This document shows positions 26,412 to 34,214 of a stretch of DNA of 64,000 nt, in pieces. The position numbers were made by a program, and so were the translations under genes. The stretch's first letter is position 1. Every line of letters begins with the position of its first letter. The stretch is from DASUKM01 sp036278735 (GTDB lineage: Bacteria; Acidobacteriota; Vicinamibacteria; Vicinamibacterales; 2-12-FULL-66-21): positions 62,001 through 126,000 of the forward strand of contig DASUKM010000022.1 of NCBI GenBank assembly GCA_036278735.1, read 5' to 3'. The notes under the pieces were generated by a model that was given only the letters and a program-made list of their open reading frames with translations, was not told the DNA's origin and did no database searches.

Positions 26412-26782
26412 ATGGCGTACGAAACGGAACAATCAGTCTCGACGCTCCTGCGCGGAGCGCTCGACGACGTGCGGGAGCTGTTCAGGGAAGAGGTCGCGCT
26501 GGCGCGCGTGGAAGTGCGACAGGAAGTGACCTACGCGGTCGCCGCCGCCACCTCGTTCGGCATCGCCGCCGTCGCGCTCTGGTTCGGCGGGCTCTTCATC
26601 TGCGCCGCCATCGCGCTCGGGATCAACGAATTCTTCGGTTGGCCCGGCTGGGCCGGCACGCTGATCGTGGGGGCCGTGCTCGGGGGCGTGGGCCTCGTGC
26701 TGATGACCGGCGCGTCCTCGCGCGCCCGGAAATCCGTCCGATGCCGAGAACGGTCGAAACCATCAAGGAGAACTTCCAATGA
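26412..26782 (+). CDS. YqjE/phage-holin-like membrane protein, apparent -1 frameshift
   Basis: Expected product about 123 aa: an amphipathic N-terminus (TLLRGALDDVRELFREEVALARVEVRQEV), two TM helices (about 38-58 and 68-90), then a short basic tail. The frame from ATG 26412 drifts into an implausible Arg-rich run after RARK (about 26740), whereas one frame over the DNA encodes IRPMPRTVETIKENFQ and stops at 26780-26782, overlapping the next ATG (ATGA). That tail (PxTVxTxKEN) is the normal C-terminus of the family. A single missing A in GGAAATCC would restore it, so this is a sequencing error, a recent mutation or, less likely, programmed slippage. Confidence 0.7.
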
Positions 26783-27090
26783 ACGACGTGCGATCGGTCG
26801 AAGTCGAGCCGCAGGAGCCGGCCGAGATCCAGGCCCATATCGAACACACCCGCGCGTCGCTCGATCGCAAGCTGAACGAGCTGCAGCACCGGTTGAACCC
26901 GCGCGTGCAGTTCGATCGGATCAAAGAGGAGATTCGAGAACGTCCGGTGGCCGGATGGGCCGCGGTGGGCGCGGTCGCGGCCGGCACCTGGATGGCCATC
27001 AGCGGCCTGCGTCATCGCCGGCGGACCGCGACGAACGCGGTCGCGGATGTGGATTGCGGGTGCGAGGCGGTGGACGTGTATCTGGACTGA
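26779..27090 (+). CDS. DUF3618 membrane-associated protein
   Basis: 103 aa. Matches DUF3618: IQAHIEHTRASLDRKLNELQHRLNPR at about 18-43, a second basic segment, then one hydrophobic helix (WAAVGAVAAGTWMAISG, about 60-76) and a short tail. DUF3618 proteins are usually encoded beside YqjE-type genes, as here, and are thought to act at the membrane, function unknown. AAGGAG (26764-26769) inside the end of the upstream gene is its ribosome binding site, and start and stop overlap. Confidence 0.82.
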   Translation: MNDVRSVEVEPQEPAEIQAHIEHTRASLDRKLNELQHRLNPRVQFDRIKEEIRERPVAGWAAVGAVAAGTWMAISGLRHRRRTATNAVADVDCGCEAVDVYLD

Positions 27091-27091
27091 G

Positions 27092-27174
27092 GGTGGAGGG
27101 CGGACGGCGGAGGGCGGAACCTGGAACCTCGAGCTGGAAGCTGGAGACTGGAGGCTGGAAGCTGCAGGCCGGAG
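27092..27174 (+). repeat. Heptamer array (GGCGGAG then AGCTGGA types)
   Basis: Two heptamer dialects run together: GGTGGAG-GGCGGAC-GGCGGAG-GGCGGAA, then units of the AGCTGGA/AGACTGG/AGGCTGG kind. It begins 2 nt after the DUF3618 stop and ends 2 nt before the stop of the convergent DoxX gene, so it forms the whole intergenic region. Confidence 0.85.
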
Positions 27175-27176
27175 GC

Positions 27177-27530
27177 TTACGCCGCCCGGCCGCCTCGCGC
27201 AGCGATGTACAGGAAGATCGAGCCATAGAGCAGTGCGAGTTCCCCGCCGTTCTGGATCGGCCACAGGCCGCGATGGACGTGGACGGTGGAATACGCGAAC
27301 GCCATTTCGGCCGTCGCCAGGAGCGCGGCCACCGGCGTGACGACCGGGATGCCACTCGCAATCAGGATTCCGCACGTGAGCTCGATGATGCCCGCGGCGC
27401 CGAGACGCGACTGCAGTACCACGCGATGGCCGCCGAGCAAACCGAAGAGCTTCTGCACGCCGTGGCAGGCGAAGAGAAGCCCGGCCACCACTCGCAAGAC
27501 CACAAAAAGGATGCTCGACAGCCGCTTCAT
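27177..27530 (-). CDS. DoxX-family membrane protein
   Basis: 117 aa with four TM helices (about 5-22, 42-60, 66-84, 95-112). The start LRVVAGLLFACHGVQKLFGLLGG is the DoxX signature, and GAAGIIELTCGILIASG the second helix signature. DoxX proteins include the small subunit of thiosulfate:quinone oxidoreductase and redox-stress membrane proteins; which applies cannot be told. It stands alone, convergent to the DUF3618 gene. Confidence 0.85.
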   Translation of the reverse strand: MKRLSSILFVVLRVVAGLLFACHGVQKLFGLLGGHRVVLQSRLGAAGIIELTCGILIASGIPVVTPVAALLATAEMAFAYSTVHVHRGLWPIQNGGELALLYGSIFLYIAARGGRAA

Positions 27531-27582
27531 AAGCGTCGAGTATATGTCAGGCTTTGGGCGTTGGGACGGCGTTGGCGTCTCG

Positions 27583-27591
27583 TGCTATACT
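27583..27591 (+). promoter_or_regulatory. Extended -10 promoter of the RRM gene
   Basis: TGCTATACT matches the extended -10 consensus. The expected start is near 27598, leaving a leader of about 184 nt before the RNA-binding-protein ATG. Confidence 0.6.
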
Positions 27592-27597
27592 CGGTCG

Positions 27598-27781
27598 GTC
27601 AGGTGGTAGGCAGCCCTCAGCACTGTCAGAGTCAGTCAAGCTCCCGCACAGTTCAGACGAGCCCTCTCCATCACGCAACCTGCAATTAACCCGTTAGGTC
27701 TGCGCTTCGCATCGATGTCCCGGACGGTGACGGTCCGGCCATCACAGGTCCCGCCAGAAGGCGGGCAGGAGTGTTTGAGTT
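27598..27781 (+). promoter_or_regulatory. Long structured 5'UTR of the RRM gene
   Basis: Two hairpins are evident near its end: CCGGAC...GTCCGG (27719-27738) and CCCGCC-AGAA-GGCGGG (27750-27765). The second abuts the ribosome-binding AGGAG (27767-27771). Long leaders on small RRM or cold-shock genes often mediate temperature control or autoregulation. Confidence 0.5.
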
Positions 27782-28090
27782 ATGGCTCGTAAACTGTACG
27801 TCGGCAATCTCCCCTACACCGTTGGTGAGCAGGATCTGCAGGATCTGTTCGCCGGCGCGGGCGCTGTCGAAAGCGTGAACGTGATGCGCGACCAGGCGAC
27901 CGGGCGCGCGCGCGGCTTCGCGTTCGTCGAGATGGCGACCGAAGAGGATGCGCAGGCGGCAATCAGCTCGCTGAACAACTATTCGTTCGGCGGCCGCAAC
28001 CTGACGGTCAACGAGGCGCGTCCGAAGACGACCTCGGGCGGCGGCGGCGGCTTCGGCGGCCCGCGGCGCCGGTCCGAACCGCGCTGGTAA
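27782..28090 (+). CDS. Single-RRM RNA-binding protein
   Basis: 102 aa with one RRM (residues 3-80). RNP2 KLYVGNLPY (4-12) and RNP1 RARGFAFVEM (42-51) carry the aromatic RNA-contact residues. A Gly-rich tail (GGGGGFGGPRRRSEPRW) completes the architecture of bacterial cold-induced Rbp proteins, which bind single-stranded RNA and act as chaperones. It is monocistronic between its own promoter and a strong terminator. Confidence 0.93.
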   Translation: MARKLYVGNLPYTVGEQDLQDLFAGAGAVESVNVMRDQATGRARGFAFVEMATEEDAQAAISSLNNYSFGGRNLTVNEARPKTTSGGGGGFGGPRRRSEPRW

Positions 28091-28108
28091 CTGGCGGTTG
28101 ATTCGATA

Positions 28109-28141
28109 CGCGGCGGTGCCTCACGGCGCCGCCGCGTTTTT
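28109..28141 (+). terminator. Intrinsic terminator of the RRM gene
   Basis: CGCGGCGGTGCC-TCAC-GGCGCCGCCGCG, a 12-bp stem with one G-T wobble, followed by TTTTT. It lies 19 nt after the stop codon. Confidence 0.9.
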
Positions 28142-28313
28142 CATGTACGGCACTTTCGCCCCGTCGAACAAGCGGGTGTGCGAACGGTGTTCGCCTTCCG
28201 ATGCCGGAACGCGCCCGTCCGGGAACGGACACTCCGGTTCGGGCCGGCCCGCCTCAATCGCTGCGCGGCCAACGTGTTAGTCTCCTGCACCGTCTGGCGC
28301 ACTCGTTGAAGGG

Positions 28314-30785
28314 ATGCACGTCGCGATGCAGGACCTCACCTACGCTCTCCGGGCGATGCGCCGTCGGCCGTTGACGGCGGCTCTCGCGGTGTTGACGCTC
28401 GCCCTCGGCATCGGCGGCGCGACGACCGTCTTCAGCGTCGTCGAGGCGGTGATCCTCCGACCGCTGCCGTTCCGCACTCCGGATCGCCTGGTTCGCATCT
28501 GGGAGTTGACGCGCGATGGCGATCGCTTCTCGTTCTCCGAACCCGACTACCTCGACGTTCGCGCGCGGACGCGCGTCCTGCAGAGCATCGCCGCGTACCG
28601 TGACGTCAGCGCCACGGCCGTGCTGTCGGGCAACGGCACCCCCGAACGGATTGTCGCCGTGCCGATGACAGCGTCGCTGCCGGACGTTCTCGGCGTCACA
28701 GCCTCGATCGGGCGCATGTTCACGGCGGCCGAGGGCCGTCCCGGATCGGAACGTCCCATCGTCCTGTCCCAGGGCCTGTGGCAGCGGCGTTTCGCGGCGG
28801 CGCCCGACATCGTGGGGCGTCTCATCACCCTCGACGGCGACCCCTTCCAGGTTACCGGCGTGATGCCGGCAGGCTTCGATTTTCCTGGCGGCGCCGATGC
28901 GTGGGTGCCGCTGAGCCCGGATCCACGGCACGAGCGCGACAACAAAGATCTCGCCGTCGTCGGGCGCCTCGCGCCTGGGGCCACGCTCGCGCAGCTCAGG
29001 AGCGATCTGCGCGACATCGCGCGGCACATCGCGCAGGAACACCCGAGGTCGAACGCCGGGTGGAGTGCGGACGCGGTCCTCTTCCTCGACTGGATGGTCG
29101 CGCCTCGGTTCAGGGACGCCGTGTGGGTGCTGTTCGGTGCGGTGTCGCTCCTGCTGCTGCTCGCGTGCGCCAATGTCGCGAGCCTGCTCGTCGCGAAAGC
29201 GGCGGCACGGCGGGTCGAAATGCGGGTGCGGACCGCCCTCGGCGCCGGCCGCCGCCGCCTCATCCGTCAGCTGCTGACCGAATCCGCTCTCCTCGCCGCG
29301 CTCGGGACAGCCTTCGGCACGCTGCTGGCGTTCTGGGCCGTCGACGTCGTCCGCGCGCTGGGCAGCCGACAGGTGCCGCGGCTCGACGGCCTCCGGATCG
29401 ATGTCGCGGTGCTCGCGTTCACCTGTCTGGCGGGCGCCGCGAGCTGCTTCGTGTTCGGGCTCGTCCCGGCGTTGTTCGCGTCCCGCGTGGATCTCCGATC
29501 GATGGACGACGGCGTCCGCCACAGCGCGACGGGGCGGCGCCTCCAGGACGGTCTCGTGGTGCTCGAGGTGGCGCTCGCGCTGGTGCTGCTCGTGAGCGCG
29601 GGCCTGATGGGCACCAGCTTCGTGCGGTTGATGCACGTCAATCCCGGCTTCCAGGCCGGTCATGCGATCGCGGTCCCAATCGAGCTCGCTCCGACCCGCT
29701 ACTCCGACGCGCGGGTGGCGCCGTTCTTCGACGAGGTGCTGGCGCGCGTTCGCGCGCTCCCTGGAGTCGTCGCGGCTGGCTTCACGTCGACCAATCCATT
29801 CCGGCAGTTCGGGTTCAGCAACAGCGTGACGCCGGCTGAGCGCGCCGCCGAGGCGCCGCCGAGCGGTCTCGTCCAGGCGGGATGGCGCAGCGTGACCCCC
29901 GGGTTCTTCGAAACGATGCGCATCCCTGTCCTGAGCGGCCGCTCGTTCACACCGGCGGATCGCGACGGCGCCGAACGCGTCGTCATCGTGAGCGCGAGCC
30001 TCGCGCGCCGGCTGTGGCCCGGCGAGCGGGCCGTCGGCAAACGGATCTTCTGGGGAGGCACGACCGGCCCCACGCGCGCCGTAGTCGGCGTGGTCGGAGA
30101 CATTCGCGACGTGAAGCTCGATGCGGCGCCCGCGCCGATGCTGTTCGTTCCGCACGCGCAGGTGCCCTTGTCGTCGATGACGCTCGTCGTCCGGGGCCAA
30201 GCGGGGCCCCAAGGGTGGCTGGCATCTTTGGCGCGCGTCTTGCCGCACGAGATGTGCCAGAGGTGCCAGCCACCCTTGATCGGGTCGGCGCTTGCCTCCG
30301 AGGTGCGCGACGTGCTGCGCTCTGTAGATCCGACGCTGCCCGCGCCGGCGGTGTACGACATCGCGACCAGCCTGGCAGAAGGAGTGTCGGGGTACCGGTT
30401 CAATCTGTGGCTGCTCGGTGCGTTCGCCCTGATCGCCCTCGTCCTCGCGACGACGGGGGTGTACGCCGTGTTGGCGCACGCCGTCGCCGAGCGCCGCCGC
30501 GAGATGGCCGTGCGTCTCGCGCTCGGTGCGAGCGGCACTCGCATCACCCGGCTGCTGGTGGGCAACGGCCTGGCGCTTTCAGCCGGCGGGGTCGCCCTCG
30601 GCGTCGCCGTGGCGGCTGCGATCACGCGGGTGCTCTCGAGCCAGTTATACGATGTCGCCCCGACCGACCCGCTGACGTTCGCGGCAGCCGCGTGCGGACT
30701 GCTCGCGGTCGCGACGATGGCCTGCTACCTGCCGGCACGCCGCGCCGCCGCGACGGATCCGATGGCGGCCCTGCGGCGCGAGTGA
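28314..30785 (+). CDS. ADOP-family permease carrying a palindromic insertion
   Basis: 823 aa duplicated FtsX/MacB-like permease of the short subtype. Signature GIGGATTVFSVVEAVILRPL at about 37-56; FtsX loops ARRVEMRVRTALGAGRR (about 299-315) and RRREMAVRLALGAS (about 725-738); C-terminus ARRAAATDPMAALRRE. Between VVRGQAGP and ALASEVRDVL (about residues 631-660) it has some 22-25 residues absent from the sister ADOPs, coinciding with a P1 palindrome (30211-30277). The insert adds a CxxC (MCQRC). The frame is intact, so the protein may still work; the insert lies in a periplasmic-domain loop. No PadR adjacent. Confidence 0.9.
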   Translation: MHVAMQDLTYALRAMRRRPLTAALAVLTLALGIGGATTVFSVVEAVILRPLPFRTPDRLVRIWELTRDGDRFSFSEPDYLDVRARTRVLQSIAAYRDVSATAVLSGNGTPERIVAVPMTASLPDVLGVTASIGRMFTAAEGRPGSERPIVLSQGLWQRRFAAAPDIVGRLITLDGDPFQVTGVMPAGFDFPGGADAWVPLSPDPRHERDNKDLAVVGRLAPGATLAQLRSDLRDIARHIAQEHPRSNAGWSADAVLFLDWMVAPRFRDAVWVLFGAVSLLLLLACANVASLLVAKAAARRVEMRVRTALGAGRRRLIRQLLTESALLAALGTAFGTLLAFWAVDVVRALGSRQVPRLDGLRIDVAVLAFTCLAGAASCFVFGLVPALFASRVDLRSMDDGVRHSATGRRLQDGLVVLEVALALVLLVSAGLMGTSFVRLMHVNPGFQAGHAIAVPIELAPTRYSDARVAPFFDEVLARVRALPGVVAAGFTSTNPFRQFGFSNSVTPAERAAEAPPSGLVQAGWRSVTPGFFETMRIPVLSGRSFTPADRDGAERVVIVSASLARRLWPGERAVGKRIFWGGTTGPTRAVVGVVGDIRDVKLDAAPAPMLFVPHAQVPLSSMTLVVRGQAGPQGWLASLARVLPHEMCQRCQPPLIGSALASEVRDVLRSVDPTLPAPAVYDIATSLAEGVSGYRFNLWLLGAFALIALVLATTGVYAVLAHAVAERRREMAVRLALGASGTRITRLLVGNGLALSAGGVALGVAVAAAITRVLSSQLYDVAPTDPLTFAAAACGLLAVATMACYLPARRAAATDPMAALRRE
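30211..30277 (+). repeat. Palindromic element, family P1, copy 2, within a coding sequence
   Basis: Arms of 22 nt (30211-30232, 30256-30277) match with two substitutions, both G-T compatible. The 59-nt core (30215-30273) has exactly the length of copy 1 at 5289-5347 and shares its centre CTTGCCGC and most arm bases (GGCATCTTTGGC against GGCACCTTTGGC). The element with its flanks keeps the ADOP frame open. Confidence 0.92.
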
Positions 30786-30790
30786 CCTCC

Positions 30791-30840
30791 GGCGGGTCTA
30801 AAGACCCGCCCTACGACGCCGGCGGGTCTGAAGACCCGCC
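30791..30840 (+). repeat. Tandem hairpin pair, family P4
   Basis: GGCGGGTCTAAAGACCCGCC (30791-30810) and GGCGGGTCTGAAGACCCGCC (30821-30840), each an 8-9 bp stem and each followed by CTAC, repeat with a 30-bp period 5 nt after the ADOP stop. No U-tract is present, so the role may be RNA 3'-end protection. Confidence 0.9.
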
Positions 30841-30849
30841 CTACAATCC

Positions 30850-30917
30850 TCCGCCCTCCGTCCCCCATCCTCCGCCATCCGTCATCCGTCATCCGTCATC
30901 CGTCATCCGTCATCCAC
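30850..30917 (+). repeat. Heptamer array (CATCCGT)
   Basis: Degenerate CTCCGCC/CTCCGTC/CCCATCC units, then about six perfect CATCCGT copies. The last units are read by the minus-strand endonuclease gene and supply its final codons and stop (Asp-Asp-Gly-stop). Confidence 0.9.
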
Positions 30918-31646
30918 CTCCGCCAGCAGCGGCAGGTGGTCCGACGCGGCCGACATGCCGGGTCCGACGACGACGGCGCACGATCGGACGCGGTCGGCGA
31001 ACCCCTCCGGCACGAACACGAAATCCAGCCGGACGTGCGGATCCCACGACGGGAAGGTCGCGCCGGGATCCGATCCATTCAAGTACCGGAACGCATCGGT
31101 ATAGCCCGCCGCCAGTGCGAGGTCAATCGTGCGGTAGCGCACGCGGCCGCCGCTCAACCAGACGAACAGCCGCAGGCGCGCGGGCAGTCGCCGCGGATCC
31201 AGCAGCTCGCCGGGCGCGAGCGTATTGAAATCGCCGGCCAGCAGATGGAAGCCGTGCTGGCGCTTCCGAATGGAGGCGAGCAGCGCGCGGAATTCAAACG
31301 TGCGGCGCCGTTCGGTCCACGCGGCGTGCACCGCGGCCAGGTGGACGCCGAAGATGCGCAGACCGCCGCCGAGCACCAGCTCCAGGAACGCGTGCCGCGA
31401 CACGGGCGGACGTTGCCAGTCGGCGCTCGCGATTGGCGCGCGGCTCAGAAATCCGAGTGATGACCCCGGCCGTGCTCCCCACGCCGGAAAACCGGCGTCG
31501 CGCGCCATCCTCGCGACCACCTCGGGCCGCGTCGCTTCCTGCAGCACGACGACGTCGGGGGTGCACTGCCGGACGACGTCGACCAGCGCCTGCTCGCGGC
31601 CGGCGCCGCCATGGCGGATGTTGTAGCTCAGGAGCCGCAGCGTCAC
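30903..31646 (-). CDS. Endonuclease/exonuclease/phosphatase family protein
   Basis: 247 aa single EEP domain. Motifs in order: LRLLSYNIRHGG (3-14, metal-binding Asn), VVVLQEATRPE (about 32-42, catalytic Glu), FGVHLAAVH, LLAGDFNTLAPGE (about 140-152, GDFN), and the C-terminal SAASDHLPLLAEV (SDH His). No signal peptide. Substrate could be DNA, a phospholipid or an inositol phosphate. GTG 31646 overlaps the upstream stop (GTGA), so it is coupled to the nucleotidyltransferase-like gene. Its last residues are encoded by a heptamer array, implying the original 3' end was replaced. Confidence 0.85.
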   Translation of the reverse strand: MTLRLLSYNIRHGGAGREQALVDVVRQCTPDVVVLQEATRPEVVARMARDAGFPAWGARPGSSLGFLSRAPIASADWQRPPVSRHAFLELVLGGGLRIFGVHLAAVHAAWTERRRTFEFRALLASIRKRQHGFHLLAGDFNTLAPGELLDPRRLPARLRLFVWLSGGRVRYRTIDLALAAGYTDAFRYLNGSDPGATFPSWDPHVRLDFVFVPEGFADRVRSCAVVVGPGMSAASDHLPLLAEVDDG

Positions 31647-32137
31647 TCGTCCGGCCGTTCGATCAGCGTCAGGTACGGTTGCCCGAGCAGATCCCCGCGA
31701 AAGTGGATCACGGAATCGCCCGACGCCTGGATGTTTACCGGCCGGTCCATCATATTGATCAACTGCTCGCGCAAGTGCACCAGCGCGGGGGCGATCTCCG
31801 GGTCGTCGTCGCTCAGCGGCCGTGAGTGCAGGCCCGGGATGAAGAAGCCGCCCGTCTTGAAGAGCTGGAGCGCTGCCCCCCCGACGAGCGTCACGTCGAG
31901 GTCGCTCGTGCCCGGGCCGGCGGCGTCGAACGGCGCGCCGTCTTTCCAGCGTTTGCCGGTAATCGCGCTGCCCCGCAGCACGGCACCTGTTCCGGGCGGA
32001 ATGGCCTCCTTCAGGATGCGACAGAACGCCTCGAACCGTTCTGCGCTTCCACCGAACGCGTACCGAATGACGTTGTTCCGCTTCTCGTCGTCGCTCAGGC
32101 CGCCCTGCACGGGCGATTTCGCTTCGTCGTGCGCCAT
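31643..32137 (-). CDS. Putative nucleotidyltransferase-fold protein
   Basis: 164 aa. LRGSAITGKRWKDG (53-66) followed by GTSDLDVTLVGG resembles the G-S...D-x-D active site of Pol-beta-type nucleotidyltransferases, with an insertion between the GS and DLD halves. The rest is unfamiliar (FFIPGLHSRPLSDDDPEIAP, RGDLLGQPYLTLIE). The fused coupling with an EEP phosphatase/nuclease suggests opposing nucleotidyl transfer and removal, but no substrate is evident. Confidence 0.6.
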   Translation of the reverse strand: MAHDEAKSPVQGGLSDDEKRNNVIRYAFGGSAERFEAFCRILKEAIPPGTGAVLRGSAITGKRWKDGAPFDAAGPGTSDLDVTLVGGAALQLFKTGGFFIPGLHSRPLSDDDPEIAPALVHLREQLINMMDRPVNIQASGDSVIHFRGDLLGQPYLTLIERPDE

Positions 32138-32243
32138 GCCGATTCGTGATCATGCAACGGGAATGCCCCGGGGGGCTGGGTTCGGGGGCGGGCGGGTACG
32201 GGTTTCGGGGTTCGGGCACGCGAATGAGCGGCGATAATCGGGT

Positions 32244-32696
32244 ATGCGTACTTTCGTTCTGATATCCCTCCTCGGGGCCGCCACTTTGGGCGCGGCGTGT
32301 GGCGGCTCGCCGGCGCCGGCGCCGGCCGCGATCCCCGCACCGCCCGATGTCGCGGCACCACCGGCCGACGCCATCCGAAGCGACTCGGGGCTCGCGCGGA
32401 AGGTGCTCGTCCCCGGGAAGGGTACGCGGCATCCTCGCGCGAATTCAGAGGTGACCGTCAACTACACCGGCTGGACGACGGATGGAAAGATGTTCGACAG
32501 TTCGGTCGCCCGCGGCGAGCCGGCGACGTTCGGCCTGGATCACGTGATCCCCGGCTGGACGGAAGGGCTGCAGACGATGGTCGAAGGGGAAAAGTGCCGC
32601 TTCTGGATTCCGGAAGCGCTCGCCTATGCCGGACAGCCGGGGCAGCCGCAGGGCATGCTCGTGTTCGACGTCGAGCTGATCCGGATCGTCAACTGA
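32244..32696 (+). CDS. FKBP-type peptidyl-prolyl isomerase lipoprotein
   Basis: 150 aa. Lipoprotein signal ending LGAAC (Cys19), an Ala/Pro-rich spacer (21-43), then one FKBP domain (about 50-149): VTVNYTGWTTDGKMFDSS, VIPGWTEGLQTMVEGEKCRFWIP and LVFDVELIRI are the standard strands and active-site positions. It catalyses proline isomerisation in periplasmic protein folding. Divergent from the NTase gene; no operon partner. Confidence 0.92.
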   Translation: MRTFVLISLLGAATLGAACGGSPAPAPAAIPAPPDVAAPPADAIRSDSGLARKVLVPGKGTRHPRANSEVTVNYTGWTTDGKMFDSSVARGEPATFGLDHVIPGWTEGLQTMVEGEKCRFWIPEALAYAGQPGQPQGMLVFDVELIRIVN

Positions 32697-32732
32697 GGCG
32701 GGTCTGACGGCTGCGTGGGAACGCCGGCGGCA

Positions 32733-32858
32733 CGCGGTGTAAAGCGCCGAAGCGGCTCCGGCCGGAAACGCCCCTGCCGACGGCGGGCAATTCCGCACCC
32801 GCGCGCCAGCCGAAGCGGCCCTGCTCCCGGCCCATCCGCAACGGCGCTTTACAACGCG
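32733..32858 (+). repeat. Long-range inverted repeat between FKBP and mreB
   Basis: CGCGGTGTAAAGCGCC (32733-32748) and GGCGCTTTACAACGCG (32843-32858) are inverted with one mismatch and enclose 94 nt with no gene. It lies between convergent genes and looks like a small non-autonomous element or a bidirectional termination structure. Confidence 0.6.
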
Positions 32859-32874
32859 TGCGCCGGCGGCGCGG

Positions 32875-33891
32875 CTAATCGCACGTCACCTTCCGCAACA
32901 GCGGCAGGTCCGTCAGAATCTTGCCGGCACCGAGCACGACGGAGGTCAGCGGATTCTCGGCGACGAGTACGGGCAGTCCGGTTTCCTCGCGCAGGCGCTT
33001 GTCGAGGTTGCGCAGCAGCGCGCCGCCGCCGGTCAGGACGACCCCGCGGTCGTAGATGTCGGCGGACAGTTCCGGCGGCACGCGCTCGAGGGCGTCGCGG
33101 ACCGCCTGCACCATCAGGCGCAGCGGCTCGGCGAGCGCTTCCCGCACCTCGCCGTCGGACACCGTGATCGTCCGCGGCACGCCTTCGAGCAGGTGCCGCC
33201 CTTTCACTTCCATCGTCAAGGGCCGGTCGAGCGGCGCGGCCGAGCCGATCTCGAACTTGATGTGCTCCGCGGTGCGCTCCCCGATCAGGAGGTTGTGGAC
33301 CTTGCGGAGGTGCAGCATGATCGCTTCGTCGAGCGCGTTGCCCGCGACGCGCAGCGAGCGTCCGTACACGGTGCCGGCCAGCGAGATCACCGCGATGTCG
33401 GTCGTCCCGCCGCCGATGTCGACGATCATGTTGCCCGACGCTTCCGTCACGGGCAGCCCCGAGCCGATCGCCGCCGCCATCGGCTCGTCGACCAGGTGCA
33501 CCTCGCTCGCCTTCACGCGGAAGCCGCTGTCCTTCACGGCACGCCGTTCCACCTGCGTGATCTCGGGAGGCACGCCGATGACGAGCCGCGGGCGCACGAA
33601 CGGCCGGCGGCCGTGCGCCTTGCGGACGAAATGCATCAGCATCTTCTCCGCGGCGTCGAAATCGGCGATCACGCCGTCCTTCATCGGCCGGACCGGCTTG
33701 ATGTTCGGGGGCGTCCGGCCGAGCATCTCGTGCGCCTCCGTGCCCACCGCCTCGATGCATCCCTTCGCGGTGTTGAACGCCACGATCGAGGGTTCGTTCA
33801 GCACGATGCCGCGGCCGCGCGCGAAGACGCACGTGTTGGCGGTGCCGAGATCGATCGCGACATCGCTGCCGAACGCGGAGAACAGGTTCAT
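32875..33891 (-). CDS. mreB: Rod shape-determining protein MreB
   Basis: 338 aa actin-like ATPase that directs lateral wall synthesis. Phosphate-1 AIDLGTANT (12-20), phosphate-2 VDIGGGTTDIAVISLAG and adenosine motif LTGGGALLRNLD are all conserved, as are the DEPMAAAIG and IGERTAEHIKFEIGSA stretches. ATG 33891 gives the normal MNLFSAFGSDVAIDLGT head; a longer frame to 34020 lacks similarity. The usual mreC, mreD, PBP2 and rodA are not next to it, so it may be an additional mreB copy. Confidence 0.9.
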   Translation of the reverse strand: MNLFSAFGSDVAIDLGTANTCVFARGRGIVLNEPSIVAFNTAKGCIEAVGTEAHEMLGRTPPNIKPVRPMKDGVIADFDAAEKMLMHFVRKAHGRRPFVRPRLVIGVPPEITQVERRAVKDSGFRVKASEVHLVDEPMAAAIGSGLPVTEASGNMIVDIGGGTTDIAVISLAGTVYGRSLRVAGNALDEAIMLHLRKVHNLLIGERTAEHIKFEIGSAAPLDRPLTMEVKGRHLLEGVPRTITVSDGEVREALAEPLRLMVQAVRDALERVPPELSADIYDRGVVLTGGGALLRNLDKRLREETGLPVLVAENPLTSVVLGAGKILTDLPLLRKVTCD

Positions 33892-34214
33892 GAAGTGCGC
33901 GTCCCGAAACGAAGGCGGCAGGACGGGCCTGAGCCCACCCCGCCGCCGTGTTGGAGGAGGAGTCGCCACTCGCAGAGGCAACAGTCGTTCCCGGCCGGGC
34001 GCGATTACGGGATCGTGCATTCCGCGCGCAAAGTGCGCAGGATCGTCGCCACGGGCCGTTCCTGACCCTGCGGGTCACTTACGTGTTTGCAATCGGATCA
34101 CGATTTTGAAATCGACGGTGACGAAACGGAGTTCCGATGCCCTTCAGGCGATACACTGAAGCGATGGTCACCGATCACGCGGAAGGCCACGGACGAGGAC
34201 CAGGGAGACAGCCG
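33892..34214. other. Divergent intergenic region, mreB and M61 peptidase
   Basis: About 320 nt without a supported gene. A -10-like TACACT lies near 34153 ahead of the peptidase without a good -35. On the mreB side I see no consensus promoter. Both frames open into the region but lack coding similarity there. Confidence 0.5.

Noticed and set aside
26783..27689. Continuation of the 26412 frame to 425 aa
   Set aside because: The sequence after RARK is Arg-rich noise that overlaps DUF3618 and DoxX; the family C-terminus lies in the neighbouring frame.
28098..28280. 60-aa frame after the RRM gene
   Set aside because: Begins within the intrinsic terminator and has no ribosome-binding site or similarity.
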